A stretch of 64,000 bases of DNA from contig CM039187.1 in NCBI GenBank assembly GCA_008360975.2, positions 18,121,094-18,185,093 of the forward strand, read 5' to 3'. The stretch comes from Lichenostomus cassidix (taxonomy: Eukaryota > Chordata > Aves > Passeriformes > Meliphagidae). The stretch's first letter is position 1, and each line of letters opens with the position of its first letter. Below are positions 47,801 to 64,000 of the stretch, piece by piece. The position numbers and the translations under genes are program-made. Under the pieces are notes generated by a model. That model worked only from the letters and a program-made list of their open reading frames with translations, had not been told where the DNA came from and searched no databases.

Positions 47801-49854
47801 AGTCCTCCTGGTCCCACCTGTCTCTGTCCTTGAATCCCACAGCCCCACACGTACTCACCAGTTTGGCACTGACTTCTACAGAGAAAGGTCTCTCCCAGGC
47901 AGTGCCCTCCATCCTGTCCCAGGCTTTCTGCATTTCTCTTTGATTTGTAGTACAGTAAACATGCTTCTCTTGCTTTCCTACAGCTTCTGGCACCACTCTT
48001 CTTTCTCAAGGTATTCTATATTTCTTTGCTTACCCATTAGAGTAGAGAAACATGATTTTCACTTTCATTACTTGCTGTAGTTCGGCAAGTTTTAGGAGAA
48101 AAGCCTGACTGACTGATCCCAATACCTGAACATTTGATGTTAAAGTGTTTTTTTCTTTTCTTCATTCAAAAACTAACCTCCCAAACAGTAAGAAAGTATG
48201 TAAATCCATCAATGGGAAATGGTCTGGGAGTTTAGGCTGATGAGATTAGGCAATGGTGTGTTCTCCTGCAGACATCTGTCTTGTATTGCACTAGGAACTT
48301 CTCACATGGTGCTGTGGAAATTGCTGTAGCTTGACTATCTACACAACCAATAAGGAGAGGGTGTCACCAAGGTGAGGATTCCTGCTCCACCATTATCATC
48401 CAGCCAGAACAGCCCAGTGCTGGCCATGCCACTGTGGTGGGGTCCCTTCTTGGGGTTGTTGTGTTTCTTTGATTTCCTTCTTTAACTTCTCAAGCCACTC
48501 TGCTACCTCTGAGCTTCTGTTGCTGGCAGGACTGAAAGGCTTGCTGAAGGCGTATATTTTATCAGTTGGTGTTAGCATCAGTCACTGCTTTGATGTGTGT
48601 TTTAAATGCATGATTTATCATGTTTCCCTTATCACTGTAGTTATTTGATATCATGAAGTGTTAACACAAGGTTTGTTAACACAAGGTTTTGTTACTTAAT
48701 GATTGCTGAATTCTTCTTGAATTTTAAATTATTTGGTGAGTTTTCTGTTATCATTTTTCTTAATGATATGCACTGTTTTCAGAGCATACAGACTACCAGC
48801 ATGTTACATGTTTCCATGATTTTTTGTGATGATGATAAGCAACTTTCTGAAGTTGCAGAATGCCTCTGATTAAGGCCAAGTCTGAGCAGGTCTCTCTGTG
48901 TTCAAGTCTTGTTTGTCCTGCAGATTCCCTGCTCAGCCTTTGGAAAGGCACGGTGGGTGCTCTGCCCCGTGATGACGGTGTCACAGCTGGGGACAGCTGA
49001 TAATGCTGCCCCTTTGCTTCTTTATCTCCCAGAGCACAGACCTTTTGGATGACCTGCTGTACACCACAGTGGTTCTGCAGCTGATCAGGAGGAGCTCCAG
49101 TGCTTGTGCAGGCAACTGAGATCAGGAATCTCAGGAACTCTGCTAAGCTCAGACATCCTCTTTGAAACTCACAGACTTCACTTCTGTGCCTATTTTTATC
49201 ATGTGTGGCACCTGACTGACTTTTCCCATTTCCTGACTCTTTTTTACCTGGCTTGGGGAAATTCCTGATCATTCTTTATGCTGAATATAGTCTAGAGCTA
49301 AGCACATTGGCTCTACTGAGCAATGATTATAGCTGAGCGATGGGTTATAGCAGCAACACAGTGATTTACTGTTGGTGGAGTCACAGTACAGGTCCAGAGA
49401 AGGCTGTTATCAGCTTCATTTCCTTGCCCTTCTGGTTACTGAAAAGCAGTACATTTGCCATGTATTGCGAATGACTGATGAACTTCATTGACTTCATCCT
49501 TTTCCAGCTGAGTTATGTTTTGGGTCTGGCAAGTTCATACATAAATATTTAACCAAGTTTTTCGATCTATCGTAATTTCTGTGATCTGAAAGCTAATGAT
49601 GTGGTTTGTATCTTATCTCTAGTACAACGTGTAGCATTTTACATACATGGGTGTTACACCAATGGTTGAATACTGAAGATATCACTGAACCTTAATACTT
49701 GCTGACCACAGCAGATCCTCTGTCAAACTGCTGACAGAAATAAGGCAGAGGTTGATATTGTTATTTTCTACATGGGACTAAGGAAAGTCCTGTCTGAAAG
49801 CAGTAAAAGCTTAGTAGCTGAGATGTTGCTATTCACAGCTAAACAAGCAAGATG

Positions 49855-50446
49855 ATTTTCACAGGCTACTCTGCCAACTTGCTGTCCTGCTTTTGAATGG
49901 GCTGAATGTTTTGGATTTGTGCTGGAAATAGTGTTGATAATTCAGGCATGTTTTAGTGATTGTTGAGCTGTGCTTGCACAGCCTCAAGGACTTCTCGAAT
50001 TCTCCTAGCACCCTGACAGCAAATAGGCTGGGGTAGCACAAGAATTTGTGAGGAGACACAGCTGGGACAGCTGATCCCAACTATTAAAACGGATATTTCA
50101 TACCATAAGGCAACATGCTGAGCACATAAACTAGAGAGAAGTAGGGTGGGGGCCACTGCTCAGCAGTGGCTGGGCATCAATTGGTTGTTAGTGAGCAGTT
50201 GTTTTTAATTCCCATCACTTGTCTTTCCATTATTTTCACTTTTAAAAATTTCTTTTCTTCATCATCATCATAATCTTCATCATCATCATCGTCATTTATT
50301 TCAATTATTAAAATGTTCTTATGTCAACCTACGAATTTTCCCCCTTGTACTACTCCAGTTCTCGTCCCCTCCATCCTGCTGGAGAGGGAGAGCGAGTAAG
50401 CAGCTGTGTGGTGCTCAGTTGTCAGCTGGGGTTAAACCATCTCCAT
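49855..50446 (+). mobile_element. Avian ERVL-type solo LTR, unit 4, + strand
   Basis: Nearly the same as the unit 1 copy, including the stretch ctcaaggacttctcgaattc that unit 2 has lost. It contains a TCA-type microsatellite at 50256-50293. Confidence 0.72.
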
Positions 50447-50879
50447 GAAAATGTTCAGTGAAATGTCACGTTATAATGTAAAGACATAGGAACCCAAGGA
50501 TGGATGTGCTGGATCATGGCAATAGTCAAGGCAGCCCAGAATTCTGTCCAACTCCAACAGTAGCTTAAAAATTAGTTCCCAAGGACCAGAACAGAATCAT
50601 GGCTACGACAGAAGAATATTCTCTCAGACTGCTTCAGTCTCCAGGGATTCATGAGCTATAAGTGATACCTTTGTGTTTGAGTACCTTCAATGGATTTTGC
50701 TCCCATGCATTTGCCTGGTTATATTTTTACATCTAGAAAAATGGTGTTCCACAGCCCAAGGGCATGGTGTGTGAAAAGACACCTCCTTTTGCTTCTTTAA
50801 AAATTTGGAAAGGAACAAATACGAAAATTGGCTACATTTCTTTGTGCTTGGATGCCAAGGAACAGACATTGGTTAATAG

Positions 50880-51355
50880 TCTGTACCCAGCTTTTCACTG
50901 TGCAGACTCTGGACCTTTCTGTAACAGGACAAGGGAGCGACTTGGAAGAGCAAACATGATCACATTTCCTGGTTAAGACTGTTAAACAAAGAGAAGGAAA
51001 AAAATAAACAAGTAATGAAAAGACTCACCACCTCCCAGCAGAAGACTCATGACCAGTCAGGCTCTGAACAATGGCTGCATTGGAGAGACAATTCCCCAGT
51101 TTTCATTGCTGAGCATGACATCAGATGACATGGATTGTCTCTCTGGTCAGTTTGGGTTGGTTGTCCCAGCTGTGTCCACTCGCAATCCCTTGCTGACCCC
51201 CAGCCTGTTACTCGTGTTGGGGACAGAGGGAGCAACCAAGAAAGCCTCAGTGCTGTGCGAGCACAGCTCAGCAGTAGCTCAAACACTGGTGTGTCCTCAA
51301 CGCTGTCACAAATCCAAACCATGGCACCACACTGGCTGCTGTGAGGGAGCCAGAT
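50880..51355 (-). mobile_element. Avian ERVL-type LTR, unit 4, - strand
   Basis: Counterpart of the - strand LTRs in the other units, in the same inverted arrangement. Ends are approximate. Confidence 0.68.
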
Positions 51356-53540
51356 CCAGTACGCCTTTGCAGGCTGTGAATACACTTGAAGGGGCTCTTT
51401 TGAGGATAAGAAGGTGTCTGTTTTCTCACAGAGCTAACCTTCAAGACAACAGAAGCAGGTGAATTAATAGCAGGTCCCAGATTAAAGGCTATGTATGTAT
51501 AAATGCAGGACAGATTCCCGGGAGCTGCCCATATGTGACACCAGGCAGGCCCAGCCAAGCACCAGCCTCCAGAAGGCATTCAAAGGAAGGTCTGGAATTT
51601 GAAAGACTGGTTCCTACAGCAGCATCCCATCCTGTCCATTGGAGCTTAAATTCACAGGTGGAGCCAGAGAATGGTGCCAATTTGTAGCAAGACCAGAGCC
51701 CCCAGCATCTGCTTTCCTACCACACTGGGAAGACAGCTGGGAAGAAAGCAGAGTCTTTGAGCTGCTTCCTGTGAATGTGAACTGCATCAGGATGGGTCTT
51801 TCATACCCAGATAAGCCTTTCATACTCAAATAGCCTTTCCCACTCAACTAATCCCTGTCTTTCTGTCATCAGAGGTGACCCAAGACTTTTGGCACTTAAA
51901 TCTCTTCTCAGTTAAACTCATGGATCCCTCCAAGCAGCTCTGGCTTTACTCTCAACACCATTTTGAAACCCTTCAGGGATTATGTGAGTAATTAAATAAA
52001 TAATTAAAAAGCCATGTCCGGATGTGAGATGATGCTCCAACCAAAGCCCGACTTTTCCAGCACATTGGGCTTCACAAGCAGTTGTTCACCCTCGGGGTTG
52101 CCAATAGAGGAATGCAAGGCACTTTACAAAATTAAAGGAAAAGAAAATCCAAAGAACCGGTCTTTTTCCTTGATGACTATAAAAGTAAGTGTTCTCAGCA
52201 ATGTAATCATCCCTCCAGAGCATAGAAGGCTCCTTTCCATTTCACTCATCTGCCCACTTCTGGTTTTAAATACCCTAGTGTGCATTATTCAGAGCAGTGC
52301 CCATTGTACTAGAATTTGCAAAATTTGTTGCTGATAAAAAAACCTCATTAGGACCAGGAGAGTTGAGCAGAGGATTGGAGTCATCTGCCTCAAAACAGAT
52401 CCTTAGCAGTCAGACATGTCAATAAATCAGTATATGTCTCCAGAGCCTTCCTTTGCAGTCAGGGCAAACAAACTTCTTCAGTGACTGACACATTTCACTA
52501 AAATAAACTCATAAGAAAAGTCAGATGACCTGGGAGTATTGTTCTCTGGAAGTATCAATATTTCCCCAGTAACAGGGGAGACTGTCAGCTCAATTGAATG
52601 CCTATCTTTTTAATATCTAAATTTAGCAGGACATGTTTCTTTCCTTGCTGTTGTAGAATCTGCTCGTACTCAGCTAATTGGACTACAGATAAAATCTGGC
52701 CATCCTTAAAACCCTATTTTGACCACTCAGTAGAAAACAAACTGGGGTGTTTACAGTATGTCTGGCTGTTTTTATACATATAAACACTCAAACACCTATC
52801 AAACAAATGTGGACTAAAGTTCTAAGGCAGTGAGTTCACGGAGGAATACAAATTACTGTCATGGTGTGTTAATATTACCAGTGAGACAACAAAGAGATTT
52901 AGATACATATATATTTCTATATACAGAACATATATAAGAATATATAAGATATATAAGGATATATCAGATTATATGCACTTCAACACATCCATCCAGCATC
53001 ACAGCAGCTAAGGGGTCAGTATCATTTTGGCTATGTGTCTCAAATGATGGAATGGGATGGGCTGAGTCTTGGCAGGTGGCAGAGCCTTTTTGTCTGACGG
53101 AAATGGTCCCTGGTGTGGTTGTTTGGGTGAGATACCCATAATCTGACATTAATTGTCTGAAAATCTGGAGGAGCTCCCTTTGTAGTGTGTGAAGAGAAAC
53201 AGGCACTGCCAGAGGATACTGACATCCATTCAATGCTCATCCATTAACAGCAGGTGCTTTGCAGAGACCCAGCTGTCTGAAGAAAAGAGCAGGAGTGTGG
53301 TCAGAGTGTGACCAGAGCCTACGTGGTGATGGGCGAGGGCTCTGCTGTGGGGCAAGACCTACCCAGAAAGCATAGAATAGAGGACTTCTCTCCCCTGCTA
53401 GGGATCTGGGGCTGTCAAACATAAAGCTTCTCAGACACAAAGGGAAAGGTGGGAGGGGGAGGAGGGAGAATAAAAGAAAAGGAATCTGTTATAAACAGAA
53501 CTGTCCAGAGAGATTTTGCTGCAGAGAACTCATACTGAGA

Positions 53541-53672
53541 TTAGCTCACTTGATTAGAGAGTGGTGCTAATAATGCCAATGTTGTGGGTTTGATCCTTGT
53601 AGGGGCCATTCACTTACAAGTTGAACTAGATGATCCTTGTGGGTCCCTGCCAACTCAGAATATTCTATAACT
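53541..53672 (+). mobile_element. TguSINE1-like SINE (tRNA-Ile head, CR1 tail), unit 4
   Basis: Cleaner copy of the unit 2 SINE. It begins ttagctcacttgattagaga, has the AAT anticodon region (gtgctaataatgcca) and a B box (gtgggtttgatcc), then the CR1 tail (gaactagatgatccttgtgg, ccaactcagaatattctata). It lacks the local tandem repeats seen in unit 2. Confidence 0.8.
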
Positions 53673-54020
53673 GTTTGACACACGTCACTTTTCTTGCCAA
53701 CATTATCCACTGCATTGCCTTTGAGCACCAGTTTCATAGATCAGAGATAAACAAAGATAACCAATCTTCTTTTGCAGATTCTCATTCAGGATGACTTTAA
53801 GAGTAATGTTATGTCTCTTTCGTATTACAGAGGCACTCCCTAAGGTCATGAAACCCGTTTTTCTTTTTCTTTTTTAATTCCACTAATACTTCCCTTCCCC
53901 TTCTTAAGGTACAGCTGTTATCATCTTCTTCTCTTTACATGTCCTCATCCCTTAATTGATTCCCTAGTGTGGCTTCGCTGGGTCTGAATTACCATTGCTT
54001 TAGGACAATTACATAACTCA

Positions 54021-54149
54021 CAAAGTCAACTTCTGTAACATTCATTCTTATCACAAGCAGATTAGTAAGTAAACTCATATCTCAGCAGGAATAGAAAGGC
54101 ACTATTGGCTAATTCCAACCACATGCTCTGGTACCACAGCATATAAATA
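54021..54149 (+). promoter_or_regulatory. Gene D core promoter: TATA box, CCAAT box, HNF4-like motif
   Basis: TATAAATA at 54142-54149, inverted CCAAT at 54104-54108 and CAAAGTCAA at 54021-54029, the same arrangement as gene A. Confidence 0.6.
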
Positions 54150-54213
54150 AGCATGGATTTGCAGGTCCAACATTGGGCTTTTCTGACACTTGGCTTCTCT
54201 TCCTCAGCCCACC

Positions 54214-60235
<6,022 letters not shown>

Positions 60236-60850
60236 CCAAGTGAAGACACTTGCCACTTCCCAAACTCATGAGTGCTCCGGCTGAATGACAATCATTCCCC
60301 AACCTGTTGAGACTGAAACATTCAGATCGTTTGGTAGATACTTTATGGAGAGAAGAGTGCTTAGAAAAGAAAATTGTATGGTGCTTTTATAATCAACACA
60401 GCCAGCTCTTAACAGAGTAGGCAATTGCATAGGGAAGGACACAGCTCCCTGTGCAAAATTATACAGGCTCATCTACCTCGCCCAGCTCTGGTTCCTGTCT
60501 GGCTCCTGACATGCCAGGCTGTCTGGACTAGTTCTCTGAGATCCCAGCTTCTGCTGTCCATATCACCTGATTCTCTCAGCAGAGCAGGAATAGATGCTTG
60601 TACTTCAGGGTTTTTAGACTCTGCTTGATGTACCTCTCTCCTCTGTACCTTCAGTTTGTTTGTGACCAATTTGTAAAGGCAAGCATAAAACATTGAGGTT
60701 TTTTGTGTTTAATGATGATCATATACTGTATTCTTGCTCCAATACATATTGTTTACTATGGTGGGGATGGAGTTTATCAATGACTGGGCAGATGGGTCAC
60801 CTTCTGTGTGATTATAATGAAGGTTTGTGAAAATACAGTTTATACTGCAA

Positions 60851-60885
60851 AATAAAGAAGTAATATACTGAACTGTTTTTCTGAG
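60851..60885 (+). terminator. Gene D poly(A) signal
   Basis: AATAAA at 60851-60856 followed by a T-rich stretch (ctgtttttctgag), as in gene B. Confidence 0.7.
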
Positions 60886-62818
60886 ATTCCAGAACATCTT
60901 TTAATGAGAAAACTGTGTCCACAAAGCTTGTACTCCAAAATCTCTTTCTAGTCTTGTACACATCTAACTGTTTCATTTCACTTATATGAAATGTACTATG
61001 GCTTGAAGAATGGGTTGGCTAATGACCTATAAATTTACATTCCCCACGTAGGATAAAGCTGCACGGACCCTACGGGAGCCATCAGAACCCCAGTTGTGGT
61101 TAGAGAGCTGTTCAGTGTGGGGGGAAAAAAGGGACAAATTAAATACCAGGATCCTCCGACTACCATTTTCTACATGAATACCAGCTTGCATCCTCCCATT
61201 ATTTTATGAAGTACACAAAGATCACTACAGCAATGTTACAATCAGGAAAAAAATCATAAATGGAGTTTACATGAAATGACAAACATACATGTACAGATCC
61301 ATGACTGACATTTCCTATCTTGATCACACTCCCACCAATGTACAATATATATTGATGACAGTGAGGACAAAGAGCTAAATCTGTGCTCTGTGGGAAAAGA
61401 CAGCAACTGTAGTATTACCACAATGGCATTAACTGTTTATGTGAAATAGGCAGAACTTGTTTGCTTCCAAAGGTTAATAAGCTATAGATACCCTGAACTG
61501 GTAGCATGGCATTGCTACGGCAGAAAGCCACAACTATCACAGAAAGAAGTCCTCTCACCAGATAAAAAGAAAGCACTCTGTACTTCCTCTTTAGCTGTGA
61601 CATGACTAAAATTGCCAAAACAAATGAGGCAGCAGCTTCCTTGTTCCAGATACCTTCCACCATGCTGAAAAGATCAGCAAGAAAAGAGCTTAAGGACCCA
61701 GACACTCCACCATGGTATGAAGTGGGCTTTGGGATTAGAGAAGGGCTAAAGCCATGTGTCCTGATTCTGAAGACTGTGGATCTCTCCACAAAGTACTGCT
61801 CTGAAAGTTGGATGACTTCAGAATAACCTGTTAGAGCAGCTGGGCAGAACTGTCTTAACATGCTGGGAAAAAAGAATTCTCCTCTGGAACTGAACTCTTC
61901 TGCTTCTGCCAAAAGAGCTCTATTTGTTAGGCTGATTTTCACCTTCTGGTTTGCAGTTGCAGCCCAAGCCATCAACTGCTTCAGCTCCAGAGTGGTTGCA
62001 TAGACCACTTTGATGACACACTTTGTCCCGTGACTCTCATCCATCAGCCCTCCCTTTTCTGTTTTCTTCCTGCTCCTCCCTTCAAGAACCCACTACTTTC
62101 TTACACTTACTTCCCACAAGAAAATGCCGCAAAAGAGAACAGTATTTCTTTAATCTCCTTCTGTACCTCTGTACCACCTCTGCAATTTCTCAGGGACTCT
62201 CCAGGTGAAACCTGAGCAGTAACCAAGTCGTGGCTTTGCTTTTGGACTGACTATACATTTCCTAATACAATGCTGTTCACACACACACACACCTATGTCT
62301 CTTCCACGCTGCTACTCTCCAAGGACCTGCCATCCTTGACATGATTTGGATTCTATCAGGGACACAGAGGTCCCTCAGGCAGGGAGGGCAATAGTTACTC
62401 AGAGACACAAATGGGAACATCAGCTGTCAGCTCTGGGCCTAACTGGGATGCCACTGCCACACAGTCCTCCAGCCAGCCAGGAAGTTGGCCTCCAAAATTT
62501 CCTCTCAATAAAAAGTCACTTGTGGGGCAAACCCCTCCTCTCATTTTTGCCTCTGGGAGGTGGAATACTTAAGAGTTTGGGAAGGAACTCACTATTTCTT
62601 ACCTCTCTTACCTGAAAACAATAAACACTTGCTGATGATGCATGGTGAGAAGGGTTTCACTTCAGAGTCCCTGGAGGTTTTCATCCTTATAGTTTTAAAA
62701 CGGCACTGTATTTACTGTAAAGAAAAGCAACTCTTACAACAAAACTTGCTTCGTACTGTGCCCTTCCTGTTGGATCTGTGGTTTTCCCTGCTGGCATGGC
62801 GCCTCCTTGTGTCCCTCT
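60867..62818. repeat. Downstream segment of unit 4, counterpart of 32584-34556
   Basis: Same content as in unit 2: a minus-strand open frame (61415-62044) and a CA repeat (about 62276-62291, slightly longer than in unit 2). It ends at the tgcagtcctgccaggtaac boundary. Confidence 0.85.
61415..62044 (-). CDS. Unassigned minus-strand ORF, 209 codons, unit 4
   Basis: Counterpart of 33128-33781 with the same start and stop positions, one codon and seven codons shorter through in-frame deletions. The hydrophobic segment (SFYLVRGLLSVIVVAF) is retained. No family recognised, and no expression evidence in the sequence. Confidence 0.3.
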   Translation of the reverse strand: MDESHGTKCVIKVVYATTLELKQLMAWAATANQKVKISLTNRALLAEAEEFSSRGEFFFPSMLRQFCPAALTGYSEVIQLSEQYFVERSTVFRIRTHGFSPSLIPKPTSYHGGVSGSLSSFLADLFSMVEGIWNKEAAASFVLAILVMSQLKRKYRVLSFYLVRGLLSVIVVAFCRSNAMLPVQGIYSLLTFGSKQVLPISHKQLMPLW

Positions 62819-63941
62819 GCAGTCCTGCCAGGTAACACGGTGAGCACAGAAATGCTATTTCTATTTCAAACCCAGGATTTTCAAAGTGATGGTGAAGGTT
62901 CTCAAAAGTCATCTGCTTCACTGTTTTTAAGGAGACATTCTTTTAAACATTCTAAAAAGTTTGAACTACTTCTTTCTTGCATATCAGCACTTATATTATG
63001 TTCAACTGCAACTCTTACTCAAAAGCCAGATTGAATTAATTAAGGTCAATACAGAAAAAATATCCTTAGAGTAGGAGAAATATCTGCTCAGCAGGAAGGG
63101 CTCTGCCAAATCTGCAACTTGTAACATTATTAACCTAGTAGAGAAGCAGCTTTTTCTGCTAGGCACGCCACTTCAAAAACTACTACATCAGAGAAAGGAT
63201 CTGCTAAGTTAACTGAGCACATGATAAAGTAGTATGTCTTGAAATTTCACCTGAGCTCCAGACAGTAAAAGAATATAGTTGCAGGAATACTTGATGCAGA
63301 GCTTAAAAGATGTTCTCTTCTACCCTCTCCAGTAGCTTGAACGAGTTTGTCTTTAGTAACAGACCCCTTTGAAAAAATTAAAAAAAAAAACACCTCGCGG
63401 AATCTTTCCAACAGAACTTGACATTCCAGGGAAATAAATGCAGCAAATTTATTGTAAATTTATAGTAATTAGTCCCTCTACTTCCAACAGATAAAAGGGG
63501 ATACCAAAATGAAGTGTTTTCAATACCCCACCCATTAAGTCCAAAGGTCCAGCTATCTTCCCAACACAGAGCTCAGTGATGCAAAAATTGAAGTCCAGGA
63601 CTTGCTGCTACTAAGGGAAAGTGTCTTTACAGATTATTCCTAGACCACGTATTTCATGTGGAAAACAGGACTAACACACATATAGCCAATATCAACATGA
63701 GTTAAGGACAAGCTTCTACTTTTCACTGCAGAACTGAGGCAACAGCACCCCTTGAGAAGAGGAAAATATTATTCAGCCTTAAGCTTGAATACAGCCTACT
63801 GCATTCAATAGCTGGAAAAGTTTCCCAGTCTTCATGTTAGCTGTAACCAAATCCTTGTCAACATACAGAATCGCTGCTGTGCAAAGCCAGAGAGATCAGT
63901 CTGATTCATTGCCCAAATCCAGCTTATAGACTGTTGTAATT

Positions 63942-63973
63942 TCATCGTTTCCCCAGTTTTTTGCACTTGGCTT
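63942..63973 (-). CDS. BLOC1S2 terminal coding exon, unit 4 (rest lies beyond the window)
   Basis: Minus-strand exon with a ctgcag acceptor. It encodes EAKCKKLGKR and TGA; Gly replaces the usual Glu three residues from the end. The window stops 27 bases further on, so whether this copy belongs to a complete BLOC1S2 gene or to another fragment cannot be seen. Confidence 0.65.
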
Positions 63974-64000
63974 CTGCAGAAAGAAAAATAGTATTTTAGT

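Larger units (their letters stand above)
39121..48590. repeat. Tandem duplication unit 3 (interrupted, with assembly gap)
   Basis: The unit opens with a shortened upstream block (39121-39210, in which about 1.2 kb is deleted), a partial + LTR and a - LTR that is cut at 40511 by a retroviral insertion. After the N gap it resumes at 42783 in the CYP2H 3' UTR. It then carries the unit 1-type deletion after the poly(A) signal, the BLOC1S2 fragment and a tail (44808-48590) that matches the unit 1 tail. The 42990-44160 and 44808-48590 stretches hold no recognised gene apart from the weak open segment near 47865-47996. Confidence 0.85.

Overview
The window is vertebrate nuclear DNA, most likely from a songbird. 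Three lines of evidence support this. The P450 genes have nine exons and encode proteins that resemble chicken CYP2H1/CYP2H2. A tRNA-Ile-headed, CR1-tailed SINE of the TguSINE1 kind is present. Avian ERVL-type LTRs recur throughout. There are no bacterial operons and no CRISPR arrays.

The window is a recent tandem segmental duplication. Four repeat units follow each other: unit 1 about 2975-20469, unit 2 about 20470-39120, unit 3 about 39121-48590, and unit 4 from 48591 past the right edge. Bases 1-2900 are unique flank. A full unit reads left to right as follows: an upstream block with two avian LTRs in opposite orientation; a block with the SINE (units 2 and 4 only); a TATA promoter; a CYP2H-like gene on the + strand; its 3' UTR; a downstream block; and, on the - strand, the last two coding exons of BLOC1S2. 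The P450 and the BLOC1S2 piece are therefore tail to tail.

Three CYP2H-like genes (A 7134-14249, B 25982-31969, D 54214-60235) are complete. Each has nine GT-AG exons of identical lengths (177, 163, 150, 161, 177, 142, 188, 142 and 182 nt) encoding 493 residues with all the P450 landmarks. In unit 3 the upstream block is interrupted at 40511 by an endogenous retrovirus (LTR, tRNA-Pro-like primer site, decayed gag start, GC-rich minisatellite). The sequence then enters a 500-N gap and resumes in a CYP2H 3' UTR, so a fourth gene (C) is either hidden in the gap or deleted.

Units 1 and 3 share structural marks (a deletion of about 1.9 kb directly after the poly(A) signal), and units 2 and 4 share the alternative state. 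This suggests an ancestral two-gene block that was duplicated as a block. Later exchange is also visible, because gene D looks like A over most of its body and like B at the 3' end.

The P450s are predicted ER-anchored haem monooxygenases of xenobiotic or endobiotic metabolism. Differences between copies concentrate at substrate-recognition positions. I did not find a wholly new kind of system. The most useful leads are the hidden fourth gene, the BLOC1S2 fragments travelling with the array, the substitution clusters at substrate-recognition sites, the altered poly(A) context, a tRNA-like element in the retroviral leader, and an unexplained minus-strand ORF of about 210 codons kept open in units 2 and 4.
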